From assembly GCA_025964295.1 (NCBI GenBank), contig JAOPZD010000299.1:1-7208 (forward strand): a stretch of 7,208 nucleotides of DNA. The letters are read 5' to 3'. The stretch is from Conexibacter sp. GTDB taxonomy: Bacteria; Actinomycetota; Thermoleophilia; Solirubrobacterales; Solirubrobacteraceae. The position numbers were made by a program, and so were the translations under genes. A model generated the notes under the pieces. The model was not told the origin of the DNA and searched no databases. It saw only the letters and a list, made by a program, of their open reading frames with translations. Below are positions 1-6,129 of this stretch, piece after piece; the first letter of the stretch is position 1, and each line of letters starts with the position of its first letter.

Positions 1-1379
1 AGCTCGTCTCGCGCCCCGGCGAGCTGGTCGATCCGGTGCTCGTCGGCGCCGCCTTCGCCCGCGCCGCCCAGCGCGCGTACGCGTCGGTCCGCGAGCCAGC
101 CGAGGGCACGATGCTGACGGTCATGCGCGACATGGCGACGTCGATCGCCCACGACCTCGCGCACCTGCCCGAGGACCAGCGGCGCCTCGCCGCCGCGGCC
201 GACGCCGAGACCCAGAACCTCCTGATCGCCGCCGCGCTGGAGCGCGCGATCGTCGCCGGCGAGGCCTCGGTCAAGCGCGGCCCCGAGCTGCTGCCCGCCC
301 TGCGCGAGGCCGGCGTCGTGGACGCCGGCGGCTACGGCGTCATCATCATCTTCGCGGGCATCGTCGCGGCGCTGAAGGGGACCGAGGCGCCCCCGCTGGA
401 GCACTACGCGCCGGCCCGGATCTCGCACCCCCAGCACGACAGCCAGACCTACCGCTACTGCACGAACTTCGCCGTGACCGGCAGCGGCCTGGAGGCGTCG
501 GCCTTCGTGCCGCGCTTGGAGGCGATCGGCGACTCGATCCTCGTCGTCGGCGATCACGCGACGCTCAAGGTCCACGTCCACACCGACGAGCCCGAGCAGG
601 CGACGCACCTCTTCGCCGGCGCCGGCGAGGTCAGCCGCCTCGACGTCGCCGACATGCGCGCGCAGGTCCTCGACCGCGAGGAGCGCCTGACCGCCGTCGG
701 GTCCGACGGCAACGGCGCCGGCGCGCCCGTGGCCACCGTCGAGGTCCAGCAGTCCTGCGGCGCCCTGGCCGTGGCCACCGGCGCCGGCCTCGTCGGCCTC
801 TTCGAGGGGCTCGGCGCCCGCGTCCTGGACGGCGGCCCGACGCTCAACCCCTCCACGATGGAGATCCTGGCCGGCATCCACGACGTGCCCGCCGAGGAAG
901 TCGTGGTCCTGCCCAACAGCCCCAACGTCTTCATGGCCGCCGAGCGCGCCGCCGAGCTGTCGGACAAGGTCGTCTTCGTCGTGCCGTCGCGCTCCCAGCA
1001 GGCCGGCCTCTCGGCCGCCTTCGCGCTCAACGCCGACCGCTCCGCGCAGGAGAACGCGGCCGCCATGCAGGAGGCGTTGGACGCCGTCCGCACCGGCGGC
1101 GTCGCGCCCGCCGCGCGTCAGGATCCCGACGGCCGCTTCACCATCGGCGACGCCGTCGGCTACGTCGGCGACGACCTCGTCGCCTGGGGCGAGCCCGCCA
1201 CGACGCTCGAGATCGTCCTGGGCCGGCTGTCGGCCGACGCCGAGCTCGTCACCTGCATCGAGGGCGAGGGCGCCCCGCTGGACGGCGACGCGGTCGCCGC
1301 GCTGGCGCCCGCCGGCGTGGAGCTGGAGCTGGAGGACGGCGGCCAGCCGTCCTGGTGGTGGCTGCTCGCGGCCGAGTAG
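1..1379 (+). CDS. fakA: DAK2-domain fatty acid kinase, FakA/YloV-like (5' truncated by window edge)
   Basis: This is a kinase of the FakA/YloV family, which uses ATP to phosphorylate fatty acids carried by a FakB partner, making acyl-phosphate for phospholipid synthesis in the cytoplasm. The frame is open from base 3 with no start in view, so 458 residues are visible of a family near 550. The missing part is the start of the DAK2 (DhaL) nucleotide-binding domain. Numbering visible residues from base 3, the DAK2 remainder shows EPAEGTMLTV (31-40) and GVVDAGGYG (about 104-112). The middle domain keeps YRYCTN with its Cys at 153 and KVHVHT with His 191 and 193, matching the Cys and HxH residues I recall from Staphylococcus FakA. 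The C-terminal domain has GGPTLNPST (277-285) and LPNSPNVFMAAE, and ends in a normal family tail. A GTG at base 36 is a coding valine, not the start, because homology continues upstream of it. recG follows after 12 bases, a common pairing. No fakB lies in the window, so the fatty-acid substrate is inferred from the family. Confidence 0.9.
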   Translation, partial: LVSRPGELVDPVLVGAAFARAAQRAYASVREPAEGTMLTVMRDMATSIAHDLAHLPEDQRRLAAAADAETQNLLIAAALERAIVAGEASVKRGPELLPALREAGVVDAGGYGVIIIFAGIVAALKGTEAPPLEHYAPARISHPQHDSQTYRYCTNFAVTGSGLEASAFVPRLEAIGDSILVVGDHATLKVHVHTDEPEQATHLFAGAGEVSRLDVADMRAQVLDREERLTAVGSDGNGAGAPVATVEVQQSCGALAVATGAGLVGLFEGLGARVLDGGPTLNPSTMEILAGIHDVPAEEVVVLPNSPNVFMAAERAAELSDKVVFVVPSRSQQAGLSAAFALNADRSAQENAAAMQEALDAVRTGGVAPAARQDPDGRFTIGDAVGYVGDDLVAWGEPATTLEIVLGRLSADAELVTCIEGEGAPLDGDAVAALAPAGVELELEDGGQPSWWWLLAAE

Positions 1380-1391
1380 GCCGGGATCGGG

Positions 1392-3551
1392 GTGCCATCC
1401 ACGCCCGCAGCACCCGAGCAGCAGGACGGCGAGCGCCCGCGCCTCCGCCCGCCGATCGCCTTCGCGCAGGCGCGCGAGCTGACCGCGCAGGAGATCTGGG
1501 AGGCGCCCGTGCGCCTGCCCCGGCCCTCGCGCCTGGCCGCGCCGCTGGACATCAAGCCGCCGACCGCCCAGGCCGCCGCGGAGTCGATCGGCCTGGAGAC
1601 CGTCGGCGACCTCCTCGACCACCTCCCGCGCGCCACCGGCGAGGCCCGCACGATCGCCGAGCTGGCCATCGACGAGACGGCCACCGTCCTGGTCGAGGTC
1701 CGCTCGATCACCTCGCGCCCCGTGCGCCGGCGGGGCATGAAGCCGCTGGTCGAGGCGACGGTCACCGACGGCACGGGGATCATGAAGGCCACGTTCTTCA
1801 ACCAGCCGTGGCTGTCGGCCGCCTACCCCGTCGGCACGCGCCTGATGCTCGCCGGCAAGTACCAGGGCGGCAGCCGCTTTCGCGTCAACGCCCACGCCAA
1901 GACCGACGCGGTCGCCGCGGTCGGCGCCGAGGCGGCGCAGTATCCGGCGACCAAGGGCATCAGCTCGACCCAGATCCTCGCGACCGTCCAGGCCCACCGC
2001 GCCGCGATCCACGACGTCGTCGAGCCGCTGCCCGCCGCGCTGCGCCGCGCCCGGCAGCTCCCCGACAAGGCCACCGCCACGGCCGCCGCGCACTTCGGGC
2101 CCGATCACGAGGCGGGCCGCCGCCGCCTGGCCTTCGACGAGCTGCTCGTCGATCAGATCGTCCAGCTGCGCCTGCGCCGCGAGCGCCGCGCCGACGTCCA
2201 CGCCGCGCCGCTGACCGACCCGCCGTCGCTCAGCGCGACGTGGCGCGACGAGCTGCTGCCGTTCGCCCCGACCGGCGACCAGGTCGACGCGATGGCCGAC
2301 GTCGACGCCGACCTCGCCCGCGCCCGCCCGATGCAGCGCCTGCTGATGGGCGAGGTCGGCTCGGGCAAGACCGTCGTCGCCCTGCACGCCATGCTGCGCG
2401 CCGTCGAGCACGGCGGCCAGGCCGCGCTGATGGCGCCGACCGAGACGCTGGCCGAGCAGCACTTCGCCACGATCCAGTCGCTCATGGGCGGCTGGGGCGG
2501 CTCCATGATCGCGGCGGCGCTGCTGACCGGCTCGACCAGCGCGGCGCGCCGCCGCGAGATCCTCGCCCGCCTGCGGTCCGGCGAGCTCGCGCTCGTCGTC
2601 GGCACCCACGCGCTGATCGAGCCCGACGTGACGTTCGCCGACCTCCAGGTCGCGGTCGTCGACGAGCAGCACCGCTTCGGCGTGCGCCAGCGCGCGGCGC
2701 TGGACGCCAAGGCGCCGCCCGGCCTCGTGCCGCACCTGCTGCACATGACCGCCACGCCGATCCCGCGCACGCTGCGCCTGGCGAACTTCGGGGCGCTGGA
2801 CGTCACCGCGCTGCGGGAGCTGCCGCGCGGGCGCCAGCCGATCGCCACCCACGTCTGCTCCACCGAGGCCGAGCGCCACCGCGCCTACGAGCGCATCCGC
2901 GAGGAGCTGCGCGCCGGGCGCCAGGCGTTCGTGGTCTGCCCGCTGGTCAGCGAGTCCGAGGCGCTCAACGCCCGCGCGGCGACCGCCGAGTACGAGCGGC
3001 TGAAGACGGGCGAGCTGGCGGCCTTCGAGGTCGTGCTCCTGCACGGCCAGATGCGCCCCGCCGAGAAGCAGGGCGCGATGGAGCGCTTCGCGGCGGGGGA
3101 GGCCGACGTCCTGGTCGCCACGACCGTCATCGAGGTCGGCATCGACGTCCCGAACGCGACGATCATGCTCGTCGAGGACGCCGACCGCTACGGGATCTCC
3201 CAGCTGCACCAGCTGCGCGGGCGCGTCGGCCGGGGCGAGCACGCCTCGCTGTGCCTGCTCTTCGGCCCGCGCGAGTCGGCCCGCCTGAAGGCCCTGGAGA
3301 AGAACGGCGACGGCTTCCGGCTGGCCGAGATCGACCTCGAGCTGCGCGGCGAGGGCGAGCTGACCGGCACGCGCCAGTCGGGCCTGGCGCGCTTCCGGTT
3401 CGCCCGGCTGCCCGACGACGCGCTCGTCCTGGAGGCCGCCTTCGCGACCGCCGAGGCGCTGCTGGAGGCCGATCCGGAGCTCGAGCGCCCCGAGCACGAC
3501 CTGCTGCGCGCCGCGGTCGCCCGGGCCGAGGCCGCGCCCGTGGCCGCATGA
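1392..3551 (+). CDS. recG: ATP-dependent DNA helicase RecG
   Basis: RecG is a monomeric superfamily 2 helicase that reverses stalled forks and migrates Holliday junctions and R-loops. The product is 719 residues, near the family's usual 680-740. Order seen: a variable N-terminal stretch (1-50), the OB-fold wedge domain with FFNQPW at 135-140, helicase domain 1 with Walker A GEVGSGKT (320-327, Lys 326), DEQH box (424-427) and TATPIPRTL (453-461), then domain 2 with IEVGIDVPNA and motif VI QLRGRVGR (607-614). The C-terminal TRQSGLARFRFA segment is the RecG-type tail. All helicase residues I looked for are intact. The start is the first GTG after fakA, with only a weak purine-rich stretch before it. 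A second GTG at 1509 has a much better ribosome site (GGGAGG, 1498-1503, 5 bases away) and would give 680 residues without losing the wedge domain. The stop overlaps the rsmD start by ATGA. Confidence 0.97.
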   Translation: MPSTPAAPEQQDGERPRLRPPIAFAQARELTAQEIWEAPVRLPRPSRLAAPLDIKPPTAQAAAESIGLETVGDLLDHLPRATGEARTIAELAIDETATVLVEVRSITSRPVRRRGMKPLVEATVTDGTGIMKATFFNQPWLSAAYPVGTRLMLAGKYQGGSRFRVNAHAKTDAVAAVGAEAAQYPATKGISSTQILATVQAHRAAIHDVVEPLPAALRRARQLPDKATATAAAHFGPDHEAGRRRLAFDELLVDQIVQLRLRRERRADVHAAPLTDPPSLSATWRDELLPFAPTGDQVDAMADVDADLARARPMQRLLMGEVGSGKTVVALHAMLRAVEHGGQAALMAPTETLAEQHFATIQSLMGGWGGSMIAAALLTGSTSAARRREILARLRSGELALVVGTHALIEPDVTFADLQVAVVDEQHRFGVRQRAALDAKAPPGLVPHLLHMTATPIPRTLRLANFGALDVTALRELPRGRQPIATHVCSTEAERHRAYERIREELRAGRQAFVVCPLVSESEALNARAATAEYERLKTGELAAFEVVLLHGQMRPAEKQGAMERFAAGEADVLVATTVIEVGIDVPNATIMLVEDADRYGISQLHQLRGRVGRGEHASLCLLFGPRESARLKALEKNGDGFRLAEIDLELRGEGELTGTRQSGLARFRFARLPDDALVLEAAFATAEALLEADPELERPEHDLLRAAVARAEAAPVAA
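1498..1503 (+). promoter_or_regulatory. Possible ribosome binding site for an alternative recG start at 1509
   Basis: GGGAGG lies 5 bases before an in-frame GTG at 1509. It is a closer match to the 16S rRNA tail than anything before the GTG at 1392. The 39 residues between the two starts are rich in Pro, Ala and Arg and show no recognisable RecG domain. The shorter 680-residue RecG is therefore a real alternative, but the choice is not settled by the sequence alone. Confidence 0.4.
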
Positions 3552-4090
3552 GGATCGTCGCGGGGCGCCTCGGCGGACGCCGGATCACCGCGCCGCCCGG
3601 CACCGACACGCGTCCGACCTCTGACCGCGTCCGCGAGGCGCTGTTCTCCGCGCTGGGGCCGCTGGACGGCGAGCGCGTGCTGGACCTCTTCGCCGGCTCG
3701 GGCGCGCTGGCCATCGAGGCGCTCTCGCGCGGGGCCGGGAGCGCCGTCCTCGTCGAGAAGGACGCGCGCGCCGCGGGGGTCGTCCAGAGCAATCTCGACG
3801 CGCTGGGGCTCACCCGGGAGCAGGCCCGCGTCCGCCGCCGCGACGCCCTCGCCGCCCTGCGCGACGCACGCGAGGCGGGCGAGACATACGATCTCGTCTT
3901 CCTAGACCCTCCGTACCGGCTCGCGACCGGGCTCGGACCGGAGCTGGCGCTCGCGCTGGCCCCCGTCCTCGCCCCCGGCGCGCGCGTCATCGGCGAGAGC
4001 GACCGGCGCACGCCGCTCGACCTCCCCGGCTACCGCACGACGTTCGAACGCCGCTACGGCGACACCCTCCTCCGCATCCACAACGCATGA
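3548..4090 (+). CDS. rsmD: 16S rRNA (guanine(966)-N2)-methyltransferase RsmD
   Basis: RsmD transfers a methyl group from S-adenosylmethionine to N2 of G966 of 16S rRNA during small-subunit assembly. The product has 180 residues, slightly shorter than the roughly 200 of E. coli. It begins with the family signature MRIVAGRLGGRRI, followed by RPTSDRVREALFSAL (22-36). The SAM-binding motif is DLFAGSG (46-52), and the catalytic DPPY is at 120-123. The ATG is in the ATGA overlap with the recG stop and has no clear Shine-Dalgarno sequence, so translation is probably coupled to recG. The same frame stays open far upstream through recG, but that stretch is the Arg/Pro/Ala-rich out-of-frame reading of recG, and the homology begins exactly at this ATG. 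Its own stop overlaps the coaD start by ATGA. Pairing with coaD is one of the most conserved bacterial gene neighbourhoods. Confidence 0.96.
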   Translation: MRIVAGRLGGRRITAPPGTDTRPTSDRVREALFSALGPLDGERVLDLFAGSGALAIEALSRGAGSAVLVEKDARAAGVVQSNLDALGLTREQARVRRRDALAALRDAREAGETYDLVFLDPPYRLATGLGPELALALAPVLAPGARVIGESDRRTPLDLPGYRTTFERRYGDTLLRIHNA

Positions 4091-4584
4091 GCGACGAGAA
4101 GCGCATCGCTGTCTGTCCGGGCAGCTACGACCCCATCACCAACGGCCACCTCGACATCATCGGGCGGACGGCGGCGCAGTTCGACGAGGTCGTCGTGGCC
4201 GTCGTCAACGTCTCGGTCCGCAAGAACCAGCCGATCTTCGGGATCGAGGAGCGGCTGTCGTTCATCACCGAGGCGACGGCGGACATGGGCAACGTCCGGG
4301 CCGAGCCGTTCAGCGTCCTGGTGGTCGACTTCGCCCAGTCGATCGGGGCCCGAACGATCGTCAAGGGGCTGCGCGCCATCTCCGACTTCGAGAACGAGCT
4401 CGAGATTGTCAAGCTGAACCGGATGCAGGCCCCCAATGTCGACACGCTCTACCTGATGGCCAGCCCGCAGTACAGTTTCCTCAGCTCCAGCGGAGTCAAG
4501 GAGCTCGCCACGTTCGGCGGTGACATCGACAGTCTCGTCCCAGAGCGCGTCGCACGCCGCCTGAAGGAAGAGCTCACCCGATAA
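4087..4584 (+). CDS. coaD: Phosphopantetheine adenylyltransferase CoaD
   Basis: CoaD (PPAT) joins 4'-phosphopantetheine and ATP to form dephospho-CoA and pyrophosphate, the penultimate step of coenzyme A synthesis; the family enzyme is a cytoplasmic hexamer. The product has 165 residues, close to the 159 of E. coli. Visible signatures are the nucleotidyltransferase loop PGSYDPITNGH (11-21, with the TxGH-type His 21), the RTIVKGLRAISDFENELE region that forms the substrate pocket, and the C-terminal SSSGVKE motif corresponding to the family's ISSTxVKE. Gly in place of the usual bulky residue before VKE is a small variation. The ATG overlaps the rsmD stop (ATGA) with no strong ribosome site, which suggests translational coupling. 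Sixteen bases separate its stop from the next start. Confidence 0.97.
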   Translation: MSDEKRIAVCPGSYDPITNGHLDIIGRTAAQFDEVVVAVVNVSVRKNQPIFGIEERLSFITEATADMGNVRAEPFSVLVVDFAQSIGARTIVKGLRAISDFENELEIVKLNRMQAPNVDTLYLMASPQYSFLSSSGVKELATFGGDIDSLVPERVARRLKEELTR

Positions 4585-4600
4585 CGAAAGACGCTTAGCC

Positions 4601-5071
4601 ATGGACGTCCTGGTCCTCATTGACAAGCTCGACGACCTTGTCCACAACGCCAAGAAGGTTCCCCTCACCGACGAGGTGCGGGTGGATCGCGAGCAGATCT
4701 ACGACATCTTGGATCAGATGCGCGCGACCATCCCTGAGGAGATCAAGCAGGCGCGGTGGATCGTCAAGGAGCGTCGGGAGATGCTCGCCGAGGCCAAGCG
4801 CGAGGCCGAGCGCATCGTGAAGGATGCCGTGCGCAAGCAGGAGGAGCTCGTCTCCGACCAAGAGGTCACCCGGGAGGCCGAGCGCGCCGCCGAGGAGATC
4901 GTCGAGGACGCACGCGCCCGCGAGCGGGAGATCCGCCTCGGCGCCGAGGACTACGCCGACGAGATCCTCAACACGCTCGAGGTCAACCTCTCGAAGTTCA
5001 TCGCCGCCGTCCGTCGCGGACGCGAGCGGCTGCAGGGCAAGGAAGAAGAGGAAGGCGTCGAGGCGGCATAG
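4601..5071 (+). CDS. Short SepIVA/DivIVA-like coiled-coil protein
   Basis: This 156-residue, highly charged, soluble protein resembles actinobacterial SepIVA and the cell division initiation protein often annotated beside coaD. From memory of mycobacterial SepIVA (about 245 residues), the N-terminus aligns: LIDKLDDLVHNAKKVPLT (6-23), DILDQMRATIPEEIKQAR (35-52) and MLAEAKREAERIVKDA (61-76). The C-terminus also aligns: VSDQEV (84-89) and the end helix NLSKFIAAVRRGRERL (129-144). The middle coiled coil is about 90 residues shorter. Residues 45-115 should form one long helix rich in Glu, Arg, Lys and Ala. No signal peptide or membrane segment is visible. The ATG has a weak GAAAG (4586-4590) before it. 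Codon use is a little richer in A/T-ending codons than recG. The role in septal or polar growth is inferred from homology and from the position after coaD. Older annotations may call it ATP synthase subunit B-like, which the sequence does not support. Confidence 0.75.
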   Translation: MDVLVLIDKLDDLVHNAKKVPLTDEVRVDREQIYDILDQMRATIPEEIKQARWIVKERREMLAEAKREAERIVKDAVRKQEELVSDQEVTREAERAAEEIVEDARAREREIRLGAEDYADEILNTLEVNLSKFIAAVRRGRERLQGKEEEEGVEAA

Positions 5072-5121
5072 CCTCGCCTGGAGGCTCGGCATGCCGGGCG
5101 GGTGTCGGCCCAGGGGGCCGA
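5070..5121. terminator. Cluster of three inverted repeats after the coiled-coil gene
   Basis: Three perfect inverted repeats follow one another. AGCCTC/GAGGCT (5070-5075 and 5081-5086, 5-base loop) overlaps the stop codon of the coiled-coil gene. CGGCATGCCG is a 10-base palindrome at 5087-5096. TCGGCCC/GGGCCGA (5105-5111 and 5115-5121) has a 3-base loop. There is no T-run after any of them, so a classical Rho-independent terminator is not shown. A GC-rich terminator or attenuator between the core operon and the macro/acylphosphatase pair is the most likely reading. Confidence 0.4.
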
Positions 5122-5152
5122 ACCCGCGGCGATGGTTGGTCCGGCGTGGGGT

Positions 5153-5156
5153 AGGA
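5153..5156 (+). promoter_or_regulatory. Ribosome binding site of the macro-domain gene
   Basis: AGGA sits 8 bases before the ATG at 5165. It decides the start: upstream in-frame GTG (5102, 5159) and ATG (5132) codons would add residues that do not belong to the macro fold, and 5102 falls inside the inverted-repeat cluster. Confidence 0.6.
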
Positions 5157-5164
5157 CGGTGACG

Positions 5165-5674
5165 ATGGGCGCGCAGGTCGAAGTCCTCGACGTCGACATC
5201 ACGACGCTGGCGGTCGATGCGATCGCCAACGCGGCCAATACACAGCTGCTGCACGGCGGCGGGGTCGCGGGAGCGATCTCGCGCGCTGGTGGTCCGAAGG
5301 TCGACGAGGAGTCGCGGCGCAAGGCGCCCATCGGCCTCGGCGACGCGGTCGAGACGACCGCGGGCGATCTGCCGTCGCGCTGGGTCATCCACGCGGCGAC
5401 GATGGACCTCGGTGGGCCGACCTCGGCCGACATCATCCGCCGGGCGACTGCCGCGACGCTGTGGAAGGCCGAGGAGCTCGGAGCCCGGTCGCTGGCGCTG
5501 GTCGCGTTCGGCACGGGCGTGGGCGGGTTCCCGCTCGAGCAGGCCGCCGAGATCGAGGCCGACGAGGTGCGCCGTCACGTCGCGTCCGGCTCGCGGCTGG
5601 AGCGGATCGTCTTCGCGGTGCACGGGGAGCCCGCGCGCGCCGCGTTCGCGCAGGCGCTCGAGGGCGGGTCGTGA
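5165..5674 (+). CDS. Macro-domain (ADP-ribose binding/processing) protein
   Basis: A stand-alone macro domain of 169 residues. The family binds ADP-ribose, and many members hydrolyse O-acetyl-ADP-ribose, ADP-ribose-1''-phosphate or ADP-ribosylated proteins. Visible elements are VDITTLAVDAIANAANTQLL (10-29), containing the adenine-contacting Asp 11-Ile 12 and the NAAN motif (22-25). The diphosphate loop is GGGVAGAI (31-38), followed by VIHAAT (74-79) and the second phosphate loop GTGVGGFP (116-123). The first loop has Ala where MacroD enzymes carry an Asp implicated in catalysis, and VIHAA replaces the common VIHxVGP. This places it with the Af1521-like or Thermus-type group of small macro proteins, whose substrate is less certain. 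The stop overlaps the next start by GTGA, so its job is probably tied to the acylphosphatase. It is soluble, with no signal peptide. Macro identity is firm; the reaction is not known from sequence. Confidence 0.9.
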   Translation: MGAQVEVLDVDITTLAVDAIANAANTQLLHGGGVAGAISRAGGPKVDEESRRKAPIGLGDAVETTAGDLPSRWVIHAATMDLGGPTSADIIRRATAATLWKAEELGARSLALVAFGTGVGGFPLEQAAEIEADEVRRHVASGSRLERIVFAVHGEPARAAFAQALEGGS

Positions 5675-5949
5675 CTGAGCCGGTCGCGCGACGGGTGGTC
5701 GTGCACGGGCGCGTGCAGGGCGTCAACTACCGCGGCTGGGTGCTGGAGCGCGCGGTCGCGCGCGGCGTCAGCGGCTGGGCGGCGAACCTCGCCGACGGCT
5801 CGGTCGAGGCATGGCTGCAGGGCGACGCGGGTGCCGTCGCAGCAGTCGAGCGCGCGATGGGCGAGGGACCGCCGCATGCGCGCGTCGACCGGGTGGAGGC
5901 GTCGGACGCCGCGCCGCGCGACGACCTGGACGGCTTCGCGCGGCGCTAG
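5671..5949 (+). CDS. acyP: Acylphosphatase
   Basis: Acylphosphatases hydrolyse the carboxyl-phosphate bond of acyl phosphates in the cytoplasm. The product has 92 residues, the usual family length. The signature VVHGRVQGVNYRGWV (10-24) carries the phosphate-binding loop and catalytic Arg 21. SGWAANLADGSVEAWLQG (34-51) carries the catalytic Asn 39. Asn-Tyr replaces the more frequent Gly-Phe or Phe-Phe before Arg. The GTG start is in a GTGA overlap with the macro gene, and GAGGG (5660-5664) 6 bases upstream serves as ribosome site, so both coupling and independent initiation are possible. The TAG stop lies inside the CTAG that opens the tandem repeat. The domain is complete at that point, so the gene does not look truncated. 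The physiological substrate is unknown for most bacterial members; acyl-phosphate made by a Fak-type kinase upstream is a thought, not shown. Confidence 0.95.
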   Translation: MTEPVARRVVVHGRVQGVNYRGWVLERAVARGVSGWAANLADGSVEAWLQGDAGAVAAVERAMGEGPPHARVDRVEASDAAPRDDLDGFARR

Positions 5950-5965
5950 GCGAAGCCGGCGAAGC

Positions 5966-6101
5966 CTCGCCCAGGGGGCTCGTTTCGCTGCGGGTACTCG
6001 CCCAGGGGCTCGTACCCCGCGGTCCCGTAGGGACCCGGGCTCCTAGGCGAAGCCTCGCCCAGGGGGCTCGTTTCGCTGCGGGTACTCGCCCAGGGGCTCG
6101 T
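5966..6101 (+). repeat. Four nested copies of a 17-18 base motif
   Basis: CTCGCCCAGGGGGCTCGT occurs at 5966-5983 and 6054-6071. The one-base-shorter CTCGCCCAGGGGCTCGT occurs at 5997-6013 and 6085-6101. Each large unit therefore contains a long and a short form 31 bases apart, so the unit itself looks built from an older internal duplication. The short form is the loop region of the 8-base-pair hairpin in each unit. Confidence 0.85.
5990..6035. terminator. Double hairpin of repeat copy 1, probable bidirectional terminator
   Basis: GCGGGTAC (5990-5997) pairs with GTACCCCGC (6012-6020) apart from one bulged C. It is followed directly by the perfect hairpin GGTCCC-GTA-GGGACC (6021-6035). Both stems read the same from either strand and lie between two converging genes, so termination in both directions is likely. 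No T-run follows, as is common in very GC-rich actinobacteria. Confidence 0.5.
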
Positions 6102-6122
6102 ACCCGCGGTCCCGTAGGGACC
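6078..6122. terminator. Double hairpin of repeat copy 2, probable bidirectional terminator
   Basis: GCGGGTAC (6078-6085) pairs perfectly with GTACCCGC (6100-6107), with an inner GCC/GGC pairing possible in the loop. GGTCCC-GTA-GGGACC follows at 6108-6122. This is the bulge-free version of the structure in copy 1 and lies 8 bases beyond the end of the permease gene on the - strand. A third, weaker pairing at the start of the unit joins GCGA-AGCC (6047-6054) with GGCT (6065-6068) and TCGC (6073-6076). Confidence 0.5.
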
Positions 6123-6129
6123 GGAGCTT

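Noticed and set aside
1355..3547. A very long + strand frame that runs through recG in another phase and into rsmD, suggesting a 911-residue fusion
   Set aside because: Before 3548 it encodes only low-complexity Arg/Pro/Ala sequence, the out-of-frame reading of recG. Real homology starts at the rsmD ATG.
3163..4011. Long - strand open frames over recG and rsmD
   Set aside because: Composition is Arg/Ser/Pro/Ala-rich antisense shadow of high-GC coding sequence. The + strand genes carry all family motifs.
5102..5164. Longer macro-domain protein starting at GTG 5102 or ATG 5132
   Set aside because: The extra residues are not part of the macro fold and overlap an inverted repeat. ATG 5165 has AGGA at 8 bases.
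4595..5623. 342-codon - strand open frame opposite the coiled-coil and macro genes
   Set aside because: Leu/Asp/Arg/His-rich antisense reading with no recognisable domain. The + strand products are well supported.
5966..6101. CRISPR array
   Set aside because: The four short repeats have uneven spacing (13, 40, 13 bases), the spacers are themselves repeated, and no cas gene is nearby.
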